From contig CAKJVC010000057.1 in the NCBI GenBank assembly GCA_918026815.1, positions 248,001-312,000 on the forward strand: a stretch of DNA of 64,000 bases. Reading direction: 5' to 3'. Every line of letters starts with the position of its first letter. The first letter of the stretch is position 1. The notes below the pieces were generated by a model that searched no databases, was not told where the DNA came from, and worked only from the letters and a program-made list of their open reading frames with translations. Positions 33,520-46,625 of the stretch are shown piece after piece. The stretch comes from Chalara sp. BL73. Taxonomy: Eukaryota; Ascomycota; Leotiomycetes; Helotiales. The position numbers were made by a program, and so were the translations under genes.

Positions 33520-36483
33520 ACTAACTCGCCAAACAATCCGGCTCGGACTTACACCAGCGCCGCCAGCTCCAACAGAAAGTCCTGCAACACGACCACATTT
33601 GTAAGAACATGACTAACACTCGCCATCTTCTCCTCTTCTTCCATCTCATCATCATCCACACCACCTGCTTCCGAGTCTTCTCACCTTGAACTTCCATCTC
33701 CTTGTCCTCTATCTGGACTCTCCACCCCTTTGTTTAGGTCCGGAAACAGTACAACGCCACTTTTCCCATTGCTTTTCATCCAGGAATTCCGACTTTCCTC
33801 GCCAAAATACCTCTCTCCACCTCTTTGAAGGCCACCTCTTAATCTGAAATTCCCGGTTCTGTAGCTGTCTCACCCGCTCTCAATGGACTTAAACTGAAAG
33901 CCTTGGAGCGTCCGCGACTTGGCGTTTCCAGTGAACCTCCCATTGGAAATTACGGTGGCGGAGGCCCTGTTCAAGGTGTTAGAGTTGATGTTGGCGTCCC
34001 AATTCCATAGCCACCCATGCGCGGTTGGTCTTGACTTCGTCCACATGGCGAATTTACGCGGCTTGGTGTTGCAAGCTCAGGGAAGATGCACTGTGCGAGG
34101 CTGTTGAATGCAGATTGTTTCTCGCGCGGACAGCTGATGCTGCGAGATCCTACTGAGGAGTCAAAGCTTGAACGTGGCGTGGCTTGTTCTCGTGGTTTGG
34201 GGGCTGGGCTACTAGAGATAGAGTGAAATGCATTGCAGCGTTGGAGAAGGAGACCGTCGAATCGGGGAATCATATTGCGGTATTCAGCGACCTGGTTATC
34301 AAGGGTTTAAAGGATTGATAACAGGGTCGGGAGGTTGGATGGCGGCCAGACCGGACATAAGCGTGCGCGACGAATAGCTTGAAGTTGATTAACTTCTTGA
34401 GACACAAGGGAGTTGCTGGCGAAGGGAACCGAGGTAGTTATATCTTCATCCTCACCATCTTGAAACGTGTATCTCAAAGGGTCAGGAAGAAGCCATCCAT
34501 CCATGCTTATAAACCCACATGCTGCAAGATCAAAGATCATCTCTGTTAAGCAAAGGTTCGTTTCAACCGGGTTAACGAAAAATGTTTCCAGAACACTTAA
34601 TATTGTCTTTTAACAGCAGATCGTCGGACCGAAGTGTATGTGGCCTAACTTCCCACAGGCCACCTGGAATAGAAGCCTGTGCACCTGGTAGTTTGACAAC
34701 CCCACTAAGTGATTTAGGCGCTATGAGGGTTTGAGAGCAAGGATGGCCGTCCAAGGCTATCATACAGTCTTTAACGTGATTCTTATACACTTCCTCAAAA
34801 TTCTCATCGCCGCCCATACCGCCAGCGAGAGATAGAAGAAACTCCATTTCTCTCTTATGTGCACCGATTGTTCTTTGCGGTCCACTCACCAGGACTCTAC
34901 CAGTCCTGAGCATTGTGGTGACAGCATACCAGTGGTGCCTCCGTAAAATCACAGAAACCAATTGCAGTATGACCCCAATCGTCTGATGGCTTTGTGATCG
35001 AAGACTGCTGAGAATGAGATCAACCAAATTGAATAACAATGGCGTGCTCTGCATTCCGGCTTGAGAAGCCATCACCGTCGCCAAGTCCATTGGCTTTCGC
35101 TTTCGGGCTGCACTGCCTGACATTTGTGATCCGGAAGGTCTGACTGGTGTGCTGTTAGGAAGAGCAAGGAGGTAGTGTAAAATGAGATGGATCATATCTG
35201 GAGGATCCAATGATTTCAAAATACATTGTAGATATGCCATTACTGCGACTAAAGATCCTCCGTCAATATCGAAAGATTCAAGAAGCGATGGATATCTGCC
35301 TCTGTTAGCAGAATTTATACTTTGGGAGATGAAGACATACAGCAATTATTGCACAAAAATGACTTGAAAGTGTTCAAGAAGGGTCTGCTTTACTTCAACG
35401 GAGTTGCAGTGCTCCAGAACATCTTGCCAGAGCACCAAATGAGATAAGAATGTCTGCATGTGATCTTGGAAGTCCAACAAAGCCGAACTGACAATCTCCT
35501 TACTCGTCACTGGATGTCGATAGTCAGAGACTACTAGTATGACGGGTAGCTCACCTTTTAGGTGGACAATTATGAGCTTCCGGCTAAGTTGACTATATAA
35601 TGCTCCCAGTCCAGTATCTATCAATGTTGCCAGATCACTCTCAACAAGCCATTGTTCCAGAGCAACTGATGTTGATGCGGATTCAATGATGTAAAGGAGG
35701 CCGGTCCTTGCAAAATCACCAATTCGCCCCTCTTGATTGATATAGTCTATCAGCAGATAGAATAGAGGGAAATCCTCTTTGTGAGTCTTCTCAACAAACT
35801 TATCTTGTGCATCTCTATGCCCCTGATCGCCATCCTCGGTGTGTTGTGAACCAGGCGGACAAAATCCCCGGCTGCAGTCGTATCTTCACAGCAATACCAA
35901 AAGCGAGCTCCACCGCCTCAACTTCAGTCTCTGAGGACAGCCATATGCTGTTTGCGCCCGTGATACGAACTAAAAGTGTCATCAAACTCCTGGAGAAGAC
36001 GCCGCTTTCCAGGAAGCCCTCCTTTCACTCTCGATCAGTGTCGTGAAAAAGGCTACGTCCTCTCAGATTATAGGTTCATTGTATGATGTCGTGGCTATCT
36101 TGCTGATAGGGGTGTAGACTTGTTTCGTGGCCGCAAAGGAAATACATGAGGAGAAGGTCGTCTCGTTTCGTCGCTGAGGGTCGAGGTTAATTCTTGAATG
36201 CTACCTCGAACATCTTCTGCAGCATGGGGATCGCGCAAGATATTGGTAACGTTCTTCCATATTTGCTGTCTTTCATCAATATTGACCCCATTCATCAGAA
36301 GATTATGCGCACCAGAAGCTGGCTGTACTCCCTCTTGAATCGTGCCAGCCGCTTTTCCGGGTTGTTCGAGCTCTCCTTTATTGTCGCTCGACGAGGACAA
36401 TGGCGTTCCTGCTATGAGACGTGACCACTACATCCATCAGTATCAAGAATCGGTGACCGCGACAGAGTACTTACAAAGTCCAT
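33520..36483 (-). pseudogene. Dead copy of a FHIP/RAI16-family gene
   Basis: Homology to the fungal FTS-and-Hook-interacting (RAI16-like) family can be followed over about 3 kb but jumps between frames. It starts MDF at 36483, then a GTAAGT intron, then EKRLARFKREYSQLL, then a stop. Later blocks are SIQELTSTLSDETRRPSPH, LGALYSQLSRKLI, SVEVKQTLLEHFQVIFVQ, YPSLLESFDIDGGS, NPVETNLCLTE and finally VLQDFLLELAALV. In-frame TAA codons at 35348-35346, 34309-34307 and 33551-33549 stand where glutamine (CAA) is plausible, and there are several single-base frameshifts, one near 34590. An active family member bridges Hook and dynein to early endosomes. This copy cannot make the protein. The CAA-to-TAA pattern fits RIP after a duplication. 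Confidence 0.75.
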
Positions 36484-39400
36484 GGCTCCAGGGGCATATC
36501 TTTCGTTTGCAAAGTTGATGTGGCGGGCTCGGCGATGCGATGAAACTGGAGATCTCGGATGCCGTTAAGATAAGTTCACAAAACATCAAAGACTCAACAA
36601 AGCTCTTCGGCATCAGCCTATCAGGACTTGTTTCGCGGTTATTGTTGATTAATATGGGTTGAACTAGACATGATAATCTCTGAAAGGCGTCTCGCATTTT
36701 ATAGTTCGTGGTGAATAAGTTTCGAAGCAGACCAATAAAAATTAAACAACCCCTGTCACTCTGGCTGAGGCCGAAGATGTTGGGCTGTAGCCGCATCTGG
36801 AGACTTAAATTTTCGACTCTTGCAACCGTCGTGGAAAGCAAAATTCCATCCACGGCAACATCAGAGTCTTGACTTGTGGAAGACCGCAACTTTCTTATTG
36901 GATGAGGAAATGGGTAATCGAAAAGCTTGAAAGAGGGCTATCGCTCGCATAGTGCTGGGAGTTGTTATTTCCCAATGAGGGGTCCATGGAGGATTTCAAA
37001 ACTCAACAAAATTGAGATTGAACTCGGGGAACGGTCCTTGATTTGCAGTTTACACAAATTTCCGAGTTTAGACTTACCTGGACCCCTAAAATAAAAAGAG
37101 TTAACCTTGCCACAAGGAGTCAAATATGGAGAATTCCAATTCCAGAACCGTCACGAACAAACTGCTCTCAGAGCTATTCGATCCAAATGTTCCCTTGGAC
37201 ATGACCAGCATATGTAGCTATAAGGCCTTTAGAATAGGTAGCAATCAAGTACGTAGATCATTGCCTACAACCTGTCTCATCCGGAAGGCTTTGGTCCTTT
37301 ACCCCGCCACACCCGATGCCTTTATCATCTCGCAAGCTTTAAACGCAGTATCTTGACCACATTTATGGTATAACTGCTACCGTATTCAATACCACGACCT
37401 TGAGCCTTGCTCCTTTTTGGCATGACCTAATACATAGAACATTGGTTATGAAAACAAGATCTTGGATGGGTCGTTGAGGAAGTTCACCATCTTAATTTTT
37501 CATGTTGCAAATTGGCGAGGAAATATGCAAGGACGTTATCTGTCCAAGTCCTCAGCGGAATAAATAAAGTTGGCGGTCTGTATGCATTGTAACCTCGAAA
37601 ATGCGCTGTAAAATAGTAAGTAAAAAAAAAAAAGCACTTTGCAACTTTAAAATTGTTGAAACAAATCCAAACGTTTTTAACTAGTTCGTTAAAAAGTAAC
37701 AAAAAGCTGCTTACGCGCCGAGTAGCGCAACAATACTTTCTGTGTTAAAAATTTCCGCGTTAAAACCGAAAACGAAAACTTTTTTGTTTGTATTTGTAGT
37801 TTCGGGCAATACTAGCTCGAAGACGAAGGAGAGAGGCACCTTGTATTTTTCGAGAGCTTGACATATCCAGCCTCTTCCTCACGCAAACTTTGGCGGAATT
37901 CAGGAGGCTTTCTAAATGAGATTAAGGGCGAAGAGTTCCAAATGTCACCTCACAACAACCAAACTACTTCAAGGAGCTTGATAAGCGTGGCGACAAAACT
38001 GGATACATATATATCACTGCTATATTGGCTCGACTGATCAAGTAATTCTTAGTAGCTTGATGTTGAATTTAAGTACTGGCAGAAAGGTACCAATAGGATA
38101 TATACTTCTTTTTTCATATCTCTAGAATCAAGAACGGCTGGCAGTCTTTCACTTCTACTAGAAAAAGGGTTTGGAGAAGACTACAGGGGTCATAGCTTGC
38201 AATTGACTCTCGTCAGCGACATCACCGAGCATCACCTCAACGCACCTAAACCAACAGGCACCTGTTCCCTTGCTTTTCCTGATGTTTTGAAGACCGGCTC
38301 TCGGCAGCTACCTGCCTATGGAAATATTGATCCTAATCAAAATAAGAGGCCAGTCGGAATTTTGTCTTTTTAAGCGCTTTAGCTAATCCGCTAGCCTTTT
38401 AATTGTTTGTTGAAATATAGTATAAATCTATTATTCCTTTTTTAATAAAATCGCGCATATTGTACAATTTAACTAATATATACTTACTTATATATTTACT
38501 AATGTGCATATGGATCACATGAAGCTTATCAAAGATCGAGGCACAATGTGTCACTGTTTATGCCTTCGGGAATGTGCCACAAAACCTTTATTATCTCTTC
38601 TGGTGGGCTCTTATTCGGTGGGTTTTAGGGTTGTAATCTGGTATACATATACTCAAGCTCCTCGCCGGATATTGACGCCGACCATGCTCTGTGCCGATGA
38701 CACGGTCATCACAGTGGATTACCGAACTCGGTCAGCTAACCTACGGCAACATTTCATCTTTCTAGTATTGGGCTGAAAAGTTTATCAATGGGCTAGACAA
38801 CACGATGTTTTATGAACGTACTCATCTCTTGGTTGACCCAGGTAATCACGGTGTGTGATTCCCAGGAGTATATGTTACAAACCGTATGTAAGCCGCACTC
38901 TTCTCCACTTCCTTTCATTCTGCGGAGCTTATTACCAAAGACAAAGTTGGCCTGGTGGCTCGATATACTAACCTCCTGATAGCATGCACGCAGTAATCTT
39001 CCCGGATATCAGGATTGAATTTGGGAGATTTGGGCGATCTGGGATGGGCTGGTATTTAATGTCTGTAGCGTATAATACTAGTCTTTCTTTGTCTGATTCA
39101 TAGTTTCGTTGTTACATAATAGTGGCTTGTGCGTAAGATGCAGCAGTAATAAGAAAACTCTAAGCTACTCAGTCATACTTCAAATTGGTCAAGTTTCATT
39201 GCCCCCTATTTTGAGAACGAACTCAACATTTATGAACAGATATGAGAGAAACACCTCAAAGTCAACTGTCAATGTGTTCAATGATGTGCCAGCACCACTT
39301 CCCATCTCTACGACAATTCGCTTCCTCCATGGTGGGATGTGAGAGTTGCAGTGGAGCTGTGGTCTGCTTCCAGCCGCTTTCTCTTGCCTTTAGTTATGGG

Positions 39401-39490
39401 GACCTATCTGCGTTTACTTACCCTTCTTTCTGCTTGAATATTTCCTCCTTCTTCATTCGAGTTCTTCAAAAGTTCCTTGCCGTTGATGAA
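36484..39490. other. Degenerate intergenic region
   Basis: No gene supported. A minus-strand frame at 36443-36889 overlaps the start of the dead FHIP copy and has protein-like sequence, but I do not recognise it. A + frame at 37126-37356 has no domain. About 37600-37800 is AT-rich like the 10-23 kb block, probably a short transposon scrap. Frames at 38504-38776 and 39109-39493 look random. Confidence 0.4.
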
Positions 39491-40366
39491 TAAGTCATCA
39501 GCGGTAAATCCCCAGTGATTTTGTGCCACCGTTCAGGTATCTTCCGGTGTGCTAGCTCGGTAGCTTCATGGTTGGGCGTGCAATAGCTAGCCAGGTGGTG
39601 CAGCGCTGTATTGCCGTGTATATCCGGGGCTAAACAGTAGGAGGCGGTTTGGGGAGAGGAGATATGAGGCCGTAGCTAGTTTGGCGGAAGCTTCTACTTC
39701 GTCCACTTCTGAAGCAGTGGATGACGGCTTCATGGAAACGAAGGGTCTTTTATCGCGAGCAGAATCCAGGTTGTTAATCCGACGAGGCGGCAGGCATATG
39801 CCATGGATGGATTGATGAATCTTTGTGTATCTGGAAATGATTTGACTTTCATTACCGCGGAGGCACGCAATGTGGAGAAGTGTATAATTGAAAGTAGCTG
39901 TTCCTGCCAATGATAGAGGCGAGTCTGCTTCGACTCTTTGAATTAACTGAAGGCTATGTGTTGCAATGGCAAGGCGCAGAATACGAATATTAAATATCTT
40001 GCTGCGGATGGTGTGGTCCGCGAATATGGCGAGAGCTTCATAGGCGGACATCTTGTCAGGGGCTATCACGATAGTAGCCATGATTGGATTTAGAAAACAT
40101 TTAACCGAAGCTAGTGGAAAGACATTGACACTGAAGCCTTCACCGCCAAGGTATTTTACCACTGAAATATTGCCTTTCCCAATGGCTGTATGCAAGGGTG
40201 TAGATGGCGAAAGGGTATGACATGTTTGGGTACGATTAAAACGTGGACCAAGATATAGTGACCTATCCACGGAGCCGAAGTGTCTGAAGAATGGAAGATT
40301 GAGAATATCATTCCGCAGAAATGGGTCACAGTTACCAGGGGCACCGCGAAGGGTTGAATTTGTCAT
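39491..40366 (-). pseudogene. Broken ankyrin-repeat gene
   Basis: From an ATG at 40366 the frame has STPLHTAIGKGNISVVKYL and YTLLHIACLRGNESQI, both ankyrin-repeat signatures, and runs to a stop at 39587. Close to that stop another frame reads DIHGNTALHHLAS, the start of a further ankyrin repeat, and stays open to about 39491. A frameshift, or an unrecognised intron, thus separates the last repeat. The protein is also short for a fungal ankyrin protein, and its N-terminus lacks a known domain. Ankyrin repeats bind other proteins; no specific role can be given. I favour a decayed gene but cannot exclude a spliced one. Confidence 0.5.
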
Positions 40367-43300
40367 GTTGTGTGACAAACAGAAATATCTCGTGTGCGCT
40401 TGGGAAATAAGACAATGCTGCTGACTCAGTCGATATATTAAGCACTAGATCAGGTGACTTCAAATATGTGCAAACGCCGCTGGCGAGGCAGGCGTAATTA
40501 TATTGGCATAAAGTTGTGGAATCATTGATTGGTGTGAGGTGAGTTACTCCACATTATTGACTGTGCCGTGTCTACCAATCCATAAAAAGTTACTCCTATG
40601 AATAACTCTCCTAATGTGCAGCACTGAACCCGAAAATATACTCGTACTCAATAATTTGCATACCATTCATCATATTTTGAGAACGGAAATGTTATATAAT
40701 AAACTAGCGTGGCAAAGCCACATCGGGACCGACTTATTTCAAGAAAAGTTTTCGGAATGGCAGGTAGCGTTTTGATTTTGATGTAGTTTCTTCGGCAACC
40801 AGAGTCAAGGATTCTTACTATTATTAGAGCCCTATTCTCCATCACAACATCCAGAGTATGAAGTTTGTCCTGCAAACTCTAAGGCTTAGGATGATCAGGC
40901 CCAAAACATTCCCATATCCTGCGCTTTCTTTCCCTAGGAAATCTTGCACAAGTCTCTTCCCATTGTGTTTTCTTCTTTCCAACCAAGTATAGAAAGTTGT
41001 CGAGCCGCATGCTTGGTGCAGACTTTCTTCGCTGGTTACCGGTATCTAGATGACTGAGCAGTTCTTATACCTGTCTCTGACTCCGTAGCAGAGGCGCCGA
41101 AGAAAAAGTAAGAATAAACTTTTCCGATGCACGAAAATGAGATATGCCGTGAACACAGTTGCTAGAACAGACTGAGTAGAGAAGAGCAAAAATTTCTTAT
41201 TTTATATAAATATTTTTGAAAACCAAAGCTCAATCTGAAACAGAAGCATAGACACCCAGCCTGAACGTGGGTTAGGCAACCATTAAGTAAAAGCGACAAG
41301 ATGACAAGATACTGACCTAAACCGAACACCTGTATAACATATAGATAATATTCCCTATGTGTGCCCTCTCAAATTCTCACTAATCTAACAGTTAATGAAT
41401 CAAATTTAGATCTCACACTGTCGTTTTGCTAGTACTACTGTGACTTAAAGCCTGTATTGACTCAACTCACTTGGGCTAGGGGCGTGGGGATATGCTAGCA
41501 ATAACGGAGATTTAGCTCTCTTTTTAACATGGCAATAATAAAATTCTGCCTGAGGACTAATCGAAAGCAACTTTAGTTCTTCTTTTTAAAGAATTCTGGC
41601 GATCTGCCTTCGTTTTTTGTGGTGGCTAGGAGGTGGTAAGCGTATTGAGTTGGCCAGAGCAGCATCAAAATCAACGGAATAGAGCCAAAAGTTGCAGTGT
41701 CGCAACACCCATAGGTGATGGCATAATCCGATATCGGCGTCCTCCTACTGCAGTCGCTAACATTCCTTGTTATAGTCCGTGTGTAGTATAGCAACAGAAG
41801 ACGTAATGAGAGGTTTGTTTGTTACTCAAGTGACTTAGAAGTACGTTCCAGGACAAACATTGTCAAAGACACAGAGCATTATGGGACTCTAGTATCTTGT
41901 CACAACATGGTTGCAAGATTTGCGTACAGGTTAGAAAGAGAAGTCCGGGAGACGATAACACCTGTACCTGTCAATACGGTCAGATTATCGGTCTCCTGGG
42001 AAATGAGGCAATCCTGCAGCATTTATATGCCATTCACCTCAGCTACCATTGTTAAACTTCTATACTGTCATCCCTTCCAGCTAGAAGTGCATCTTTTCTC
42101 GTGCTGGATATATGTGTTACCAGATGTTTACTCAGAGTAGTGCACAGAGCCGAGTTTTATTCAGCAACGCCCGGCTGTAGAAGAACCTTTAGAGTAGACC
42201 CTCGGGCGGTAATATAGAAACAGTTCGAATAACTTATAGCATGTGAGATATCACCATTCAATGATTGCATCCCAAAGATTGATGATGGTTCAGCACTTTT
42301 TGGCTTCGTTGATTGTGAGTCATTCCGTGCTATAAGGAAGTTTGTTTGAATGATCGTCGAATGAGATCTGCCTTTACTCTGTCGGGTACTCTATTGGAGG
42401 CTTGAGTGGCCTGCAATACGTAGCGGTGACGCGTGATCCACCTTCACGCTTTTGACAATAGTCTGCCCTAAAATAGTACATAGTCGTCTAGGAAAGCTCT
42501 ATCTGATAATATTCCGGGGGAGCTCGATATGCTCGATGGAATAGTTTGTAGAAAAATGCTGTTGAACAGACTAGGTCTAAGGATCATACCTAGCCATTGG
42601 GGAAGTTGTAGGTATGCTTGCGCAATATGCATACGCACTTTTGCCTTTGGTGGTGAATCTACTTACGTATGTGATACTCACGTGTGAGTATCACACCTTT
42701 ATAAGTAAATGAATTCGTTCTGTAGATTCGTGATTCTACAACCTTCAGCAATTGACTCGTTTTACCCTATACTCTCTGAAGGTTCCGTGACTTTCTTCTT
42801 CTATTTCAATAAATGCATTCGATGGTTGAATTAACACCTCACCTATCTGCGCTCCACAGCTAGCAGCCAGCGCATTTCAAAAACTCAGAGAGTGCCGTGG
42901 GTTTTGATGAGATAAAAGATGTTTTTTTTCTGCCTTTGGGCTTTCTGGTATCTGAGACCGCAAAACCTCTTCCTCCCCTTCCAATTCTACGACAGCTTCT
43001 GGCAGCACCAAGCTACGCATGGTCGTTATGGAAATAGGGAGTGTGCTGTTATTTGGATCTGGATAAATAGTCTTCTGCCGTCTTGATGGACTGTCATAAA
43101 GCTGTTCCTTACATATATCAAGTCGCTATTGAGCCTTTGCTCTATTTCACTTAATTTCAGAAATAAGGGTGCTCGTCATGACTCGAGATCGGAGAATTAG
43201 TGGAAGAGTAGCTGTTCGATCTGGGCGTAGTTAGCAATCGAAGCCAGTCTCATCATGTAAATTTAATAAAGTAACTAGGCAATCATTTTATTTACATTTT

Positions 43301-43696
43301 AATATTTTAATTATAGAAGATCTGAAATTTACTTCAACTACGTAAACTTAAACGTTTGTAGGATTACGCAAAATTTGACAATTATGTTGGCGATATGCCT
43401 CCTGTAGAACACAGACTTGGAAAGGGGCGCTTATGACAGGAAGCTTACCCCCGCGTTTCAACTGCGGGGTGAAGTCTCTCACCTCACAGCAATATTTGTT
43501 TCATGGCCTGTCATAGTTTCGGGTTTATCCTACCCTTAGACTTCGGGTTCTGGTTAAGGTTCGAGGCATGACTCGGTCTGCGGTGCAATCCCAATTAGAC
43601 CGAACCTTATTTACTCGTTTTTATAAGGCTGGGCTTGCTAGCATATCCCCACCCTTCCCACAATGTTGCTCAACCTCTTCTGTCTAACAACGTACG
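40367..43696. other. Long intergenic region, nothing firm
   Basis: About 3.3 kb without a supported gene. Minus-strand frames at 40648-40875 and 41573-41794 read like worn gene fragments but carry no domain I know. A 26-bp near-continuous palindrome is at 42670-42695. A TTATAAGG box at about 43620, 77 bases before the receptor ATG, may belong to the receptor promoter. Confidence 0.4.
42670..42695. repeat. Perfect inverted repeat, 12-bp arms and 2-bp centre
   Basis: TGTGATACTCAC, then GT, then GTGAGTATCACA. It could be a hairpin at the start of an LTR (it begins TGTG and a CTTTATAAG box follows at about 42696) or a binding site for a dimeric regulator. No matching 3' LTR end was confirmed. 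Confidence 0.7.
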
Positions 43697-45036
43697 ATGG
43701 GCCAAACTCATTTGACGGACTCCCAGATACATGCCCTCGTTATTGTCGAGAAAACTAGTGCCGTCCTTTCCCTAATCGGAACTACACTCATCATCACTAC
43801 CTATTTAAGCATAAAATCCTTCCGGAAGCTGTCAACGACACTTATTTTCTATGCATCTTTCAGTAATGTCCTCTCCAATGCTGCCCACCTCGTTGGCGTG
43901 GCAGGAATCAGAGCCGGGCGTAATAGCGCACTCTGCCAAGTTCAAGCCTTCCTTCAGCAGTCGTAGGTATTTCGCCTTGAAATTGAGTGTTAACGAGCTA
44001 ACGCACCGAATTCTGTAGGTTCATGCCAGCAGATGTGCTTTGGTCCTTGGCTATGGCTATTAATGTCTATCTTGCAATTTTTCGTCAATATAATGCTACA
44101 TCATTAATGAAGTTGAATCGGATATACTTTCTCATCTGCTACGGGCTACCTTTTGTGCCAGCCTTCGTCTGCCTATTTATTGGGTCCAAAGTTCGTGGGA
44201 AAATATATGGAGACGCTACTGTATGCTGTCTAATATTCTTTTTTGTTATTGCGATGCTGAAAATGTCTTGACAGTTGTGGTGCTGGATCTCAACCGACTG
44301 GGCGACCCTACGAATCACCGCATTTTATGCCCCGATCTGGATCATTATGTTAACTACAATTGTCATATATATACTGGTTGGCAACATGATTTTTAAGAAG
44401 CGCAGAGAGATCAGAAGTTTGTCTTGTGGTGATAAGCGCCTTAACGGACGGAACAGCAAGCTCTTTGGTAGATTTGACGCAACCAAAGTCCAGATTTCCA
44501 GCAGTATTCGACAAGGCAAAGAGTCCCATGGTAGCTTAGTATACGAAGGCCTTTCGCCACCCGACACAGTTGCAATGAGAGACCGATATTCCATCTCGAT
44601 ATCTGGCCCACCGCCACCTGACCCAGAGAGCCAGCCCTCTAGATCATCACATATGCAAGCCACTGATAGCCGCTTCCGTCGAGGAGGGTTAGACAGCGTC
44701 ACGTATGCATATACAAAATGCGCTGTGCTTTTTGCTGTTTCATTGCTTATTACATGGGTACCTTCCAGCGCAAATCGTGTGTATAGTCTCGTGGCTATAG
44801 GGACCGTTAGCTACCCTCTAAATGCCTTGTCAGCATTTGTACTCCCTCTGCAAGGCTTTTGGAACAGCATTATCTATTTCGCCACGTCAATAGCGGCTTG
44901 TAGGGAAGCCTGGGGATCGAGACCGAGCATACGGTGGAACAAATCGCATGTGCATTTGAGCTCGACCGGTAGCAATGATCAGGGAACTGAAAGCACGATC
45001 GAATTGTCAACAAATATGCTTAACCGTTCACCCTGA
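43697..45036 (+). CDS. Seven-helix G-protein-coupled receptor, cAMP-receptor-like (class IV/Git3 type)
   Basis: Three exons, 43697-43962, 44019-44220 and 44275-45036, give 409 residues in one frame; the second junction restores GDATLWCWISTDWATLRI. Seven hydrophobic helices can be counted. The first four lie in the first 150 residues. TM5 is AFYAPIWIIMLTTIVIYIL, TM6 is AVSLLITWVPSSANRVYSL and TM7 ends LQGFWNSIIYFAT. The loop between TM5 and TM6 is long (over 100 residues), charged and serine-rich, as in fungal receptors of this class. The WCWI pattern in the second outer loop and the NSIIY motif in TM7 match the cAMP-receptor-like group. It should sit in the plasma membrane and couple to a heterotrimeric G protein; its ligand is unknown. 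Confidence 0.85.
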
Positions 45037-46625
45037 ATTCACAGATTGGTTATACCTGGTCTGTTTGACTGTGTTCTCCCTTGGTGAGGAGACACCCGTT
45101 GCGAACAAAAAAGAAGCTACACCGGTGCCTAGTGCCTAAGTAAAAGAAGGTGGCCTGGATATCTGCCTCAATGGAGTTATCCGGACTATAAACAAAAGGG
45201 GTGATAATCTTTTTCACATCTGACTAAGGCACAACAGCTCACAATAAATGATAACAATGTGAGGCTACAAGGGGACGAAGAAAAGAGGTTATCCGTCTTC
45301 AATTGAACCCTAGAACCTAGCAACACCCCGGGACTCCTCGTCATCCAGGACATCTACCGCCATCACTATCATAGATGCACTTCTCTCTTAGAGTCGATAT
45401 CTTGCATGGAATAACTCTTAGCGGTATATCGAAGCCAGACGCCAGGATGCGTAGAGAAGTGTCTGGCAGCTGTGGGAGTGCAAGATGATTTTGCGGATGT
45501 TGACGGTAAAGATCCAGCCAATTTGAGTACAGATAGTGAGCCACAATTGCCTCGACTATAGGGGGAGGGCTCTGCTAATGTTCCTAATGCTCCTGTTGAT
45601 CTAGCCATTGGCGGAATATACGGAAGTTTTATTCGATATTAGACAATACGCAGAGGGAGTATTGTCATCATTGCAAAGAAATTGATCTGAAATGAAGCTC
45701 TTTTCTAATGAGATTTATCATAAAAAGTAATCCCCGTGATCTTACAGGTGATAGCCCTTCGATCCAGCCTCATTCCTAGAATGCGGAAACCATGGATCCA
45801 GGGGATTTACCAGATCTTGAAGAGCAGATTGCTCCTGCGCATGTGCAGTTAATTATGAGGAGAGATCGGTGGCTTCCGATGTAAATAGTAATGGTACTGT
45901 AGTGGATTCATGCAAAATAGAGTCTCTTTAGAGGCAAATACTGATAGATGCCCGGGTTGCCCAATTCTAGGCTCTGGCTTGAGGTCTCATCGGGCTTATC
46001 GTTACTGTGCTTGGCGAAAGCCTCGTGCGACGAACCCACGCTGAACCGGCTACAGCCAGAAACTTTTCGGTGCTACTATTGAGAATTGCTGCCTGTAAAG
46101 AAGGATACCCCCCCACATGCGCTCAAGAAAGAAAAGAAAAATTACTTGACATAGGACACGCCAGAAGCAGAAAAACCATGAGAAGGATGAGGACTAGGAT
46201 GGAGTTGAGCAGAGCGGTGTGATACCACATTATGAAGAGGTGAATCAAATATAAATTTGGCGCACGTGAACTATATTACGTTGCAAAAACGTTCAATGAT
46301 TTTTTTTAATTGTTATTGAAAAGTAAAAGCATGGTTGCAAAGCGATCCAGCTTTTACAACCGTGTTCACGTGCCAACTCCTTAGCGCTGAGCTAATTATT
46401 TAGCGTGGCGCTAATGCGTTCTGTTCAATTGTCCTTATTTTTAAAAACGGCGGAGGCTAGGCAAGAAGCAGTGGCCTGTTATTTCGACATATAAGAGCCT
46501 CCACTATCATTCAGCTACTATATCCTCGCATTTGTGCCTTTTGCCTTAGAATAGAGCGGAGTTGATCATTCTCAGGTTCCTAGTTAGAAACGTTGCCTAA
46601 AGCTGAGACTCCTTCCCTCTACAAT
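45037..46625. other. Intergenic region, nothing recognised
   Basis: About 1.6 kb. Overlapping short frames at 45341-45608 and 46007-46222 have no domain. A CATATAAG box at about 46489-46495 lies about 130 bp before the monooxygenase ATG and may serve it. Confidence 0.4.

Noticed and set aside
36443..36889. Separate gene upstream of the FHIP relic
   Set aside because: The frame overlaps the ATG and first intron of the relic and I recognise no family; it may be another decayed fragment.
42670..43688. A 1-kb LTR running from the palindrome to TCTAACA, with ACGTA on both sides
   Set aside because: The flanking match is only five bases among many candidate end points, and the end would lie a few bases from the receptor start codon. 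A chance match is likely.
45341..45608. Small secreted or regulatory protein downstream of the receptor
   Set aside because: Two overlapping frames of similar length on the same strand and no conserved feature.
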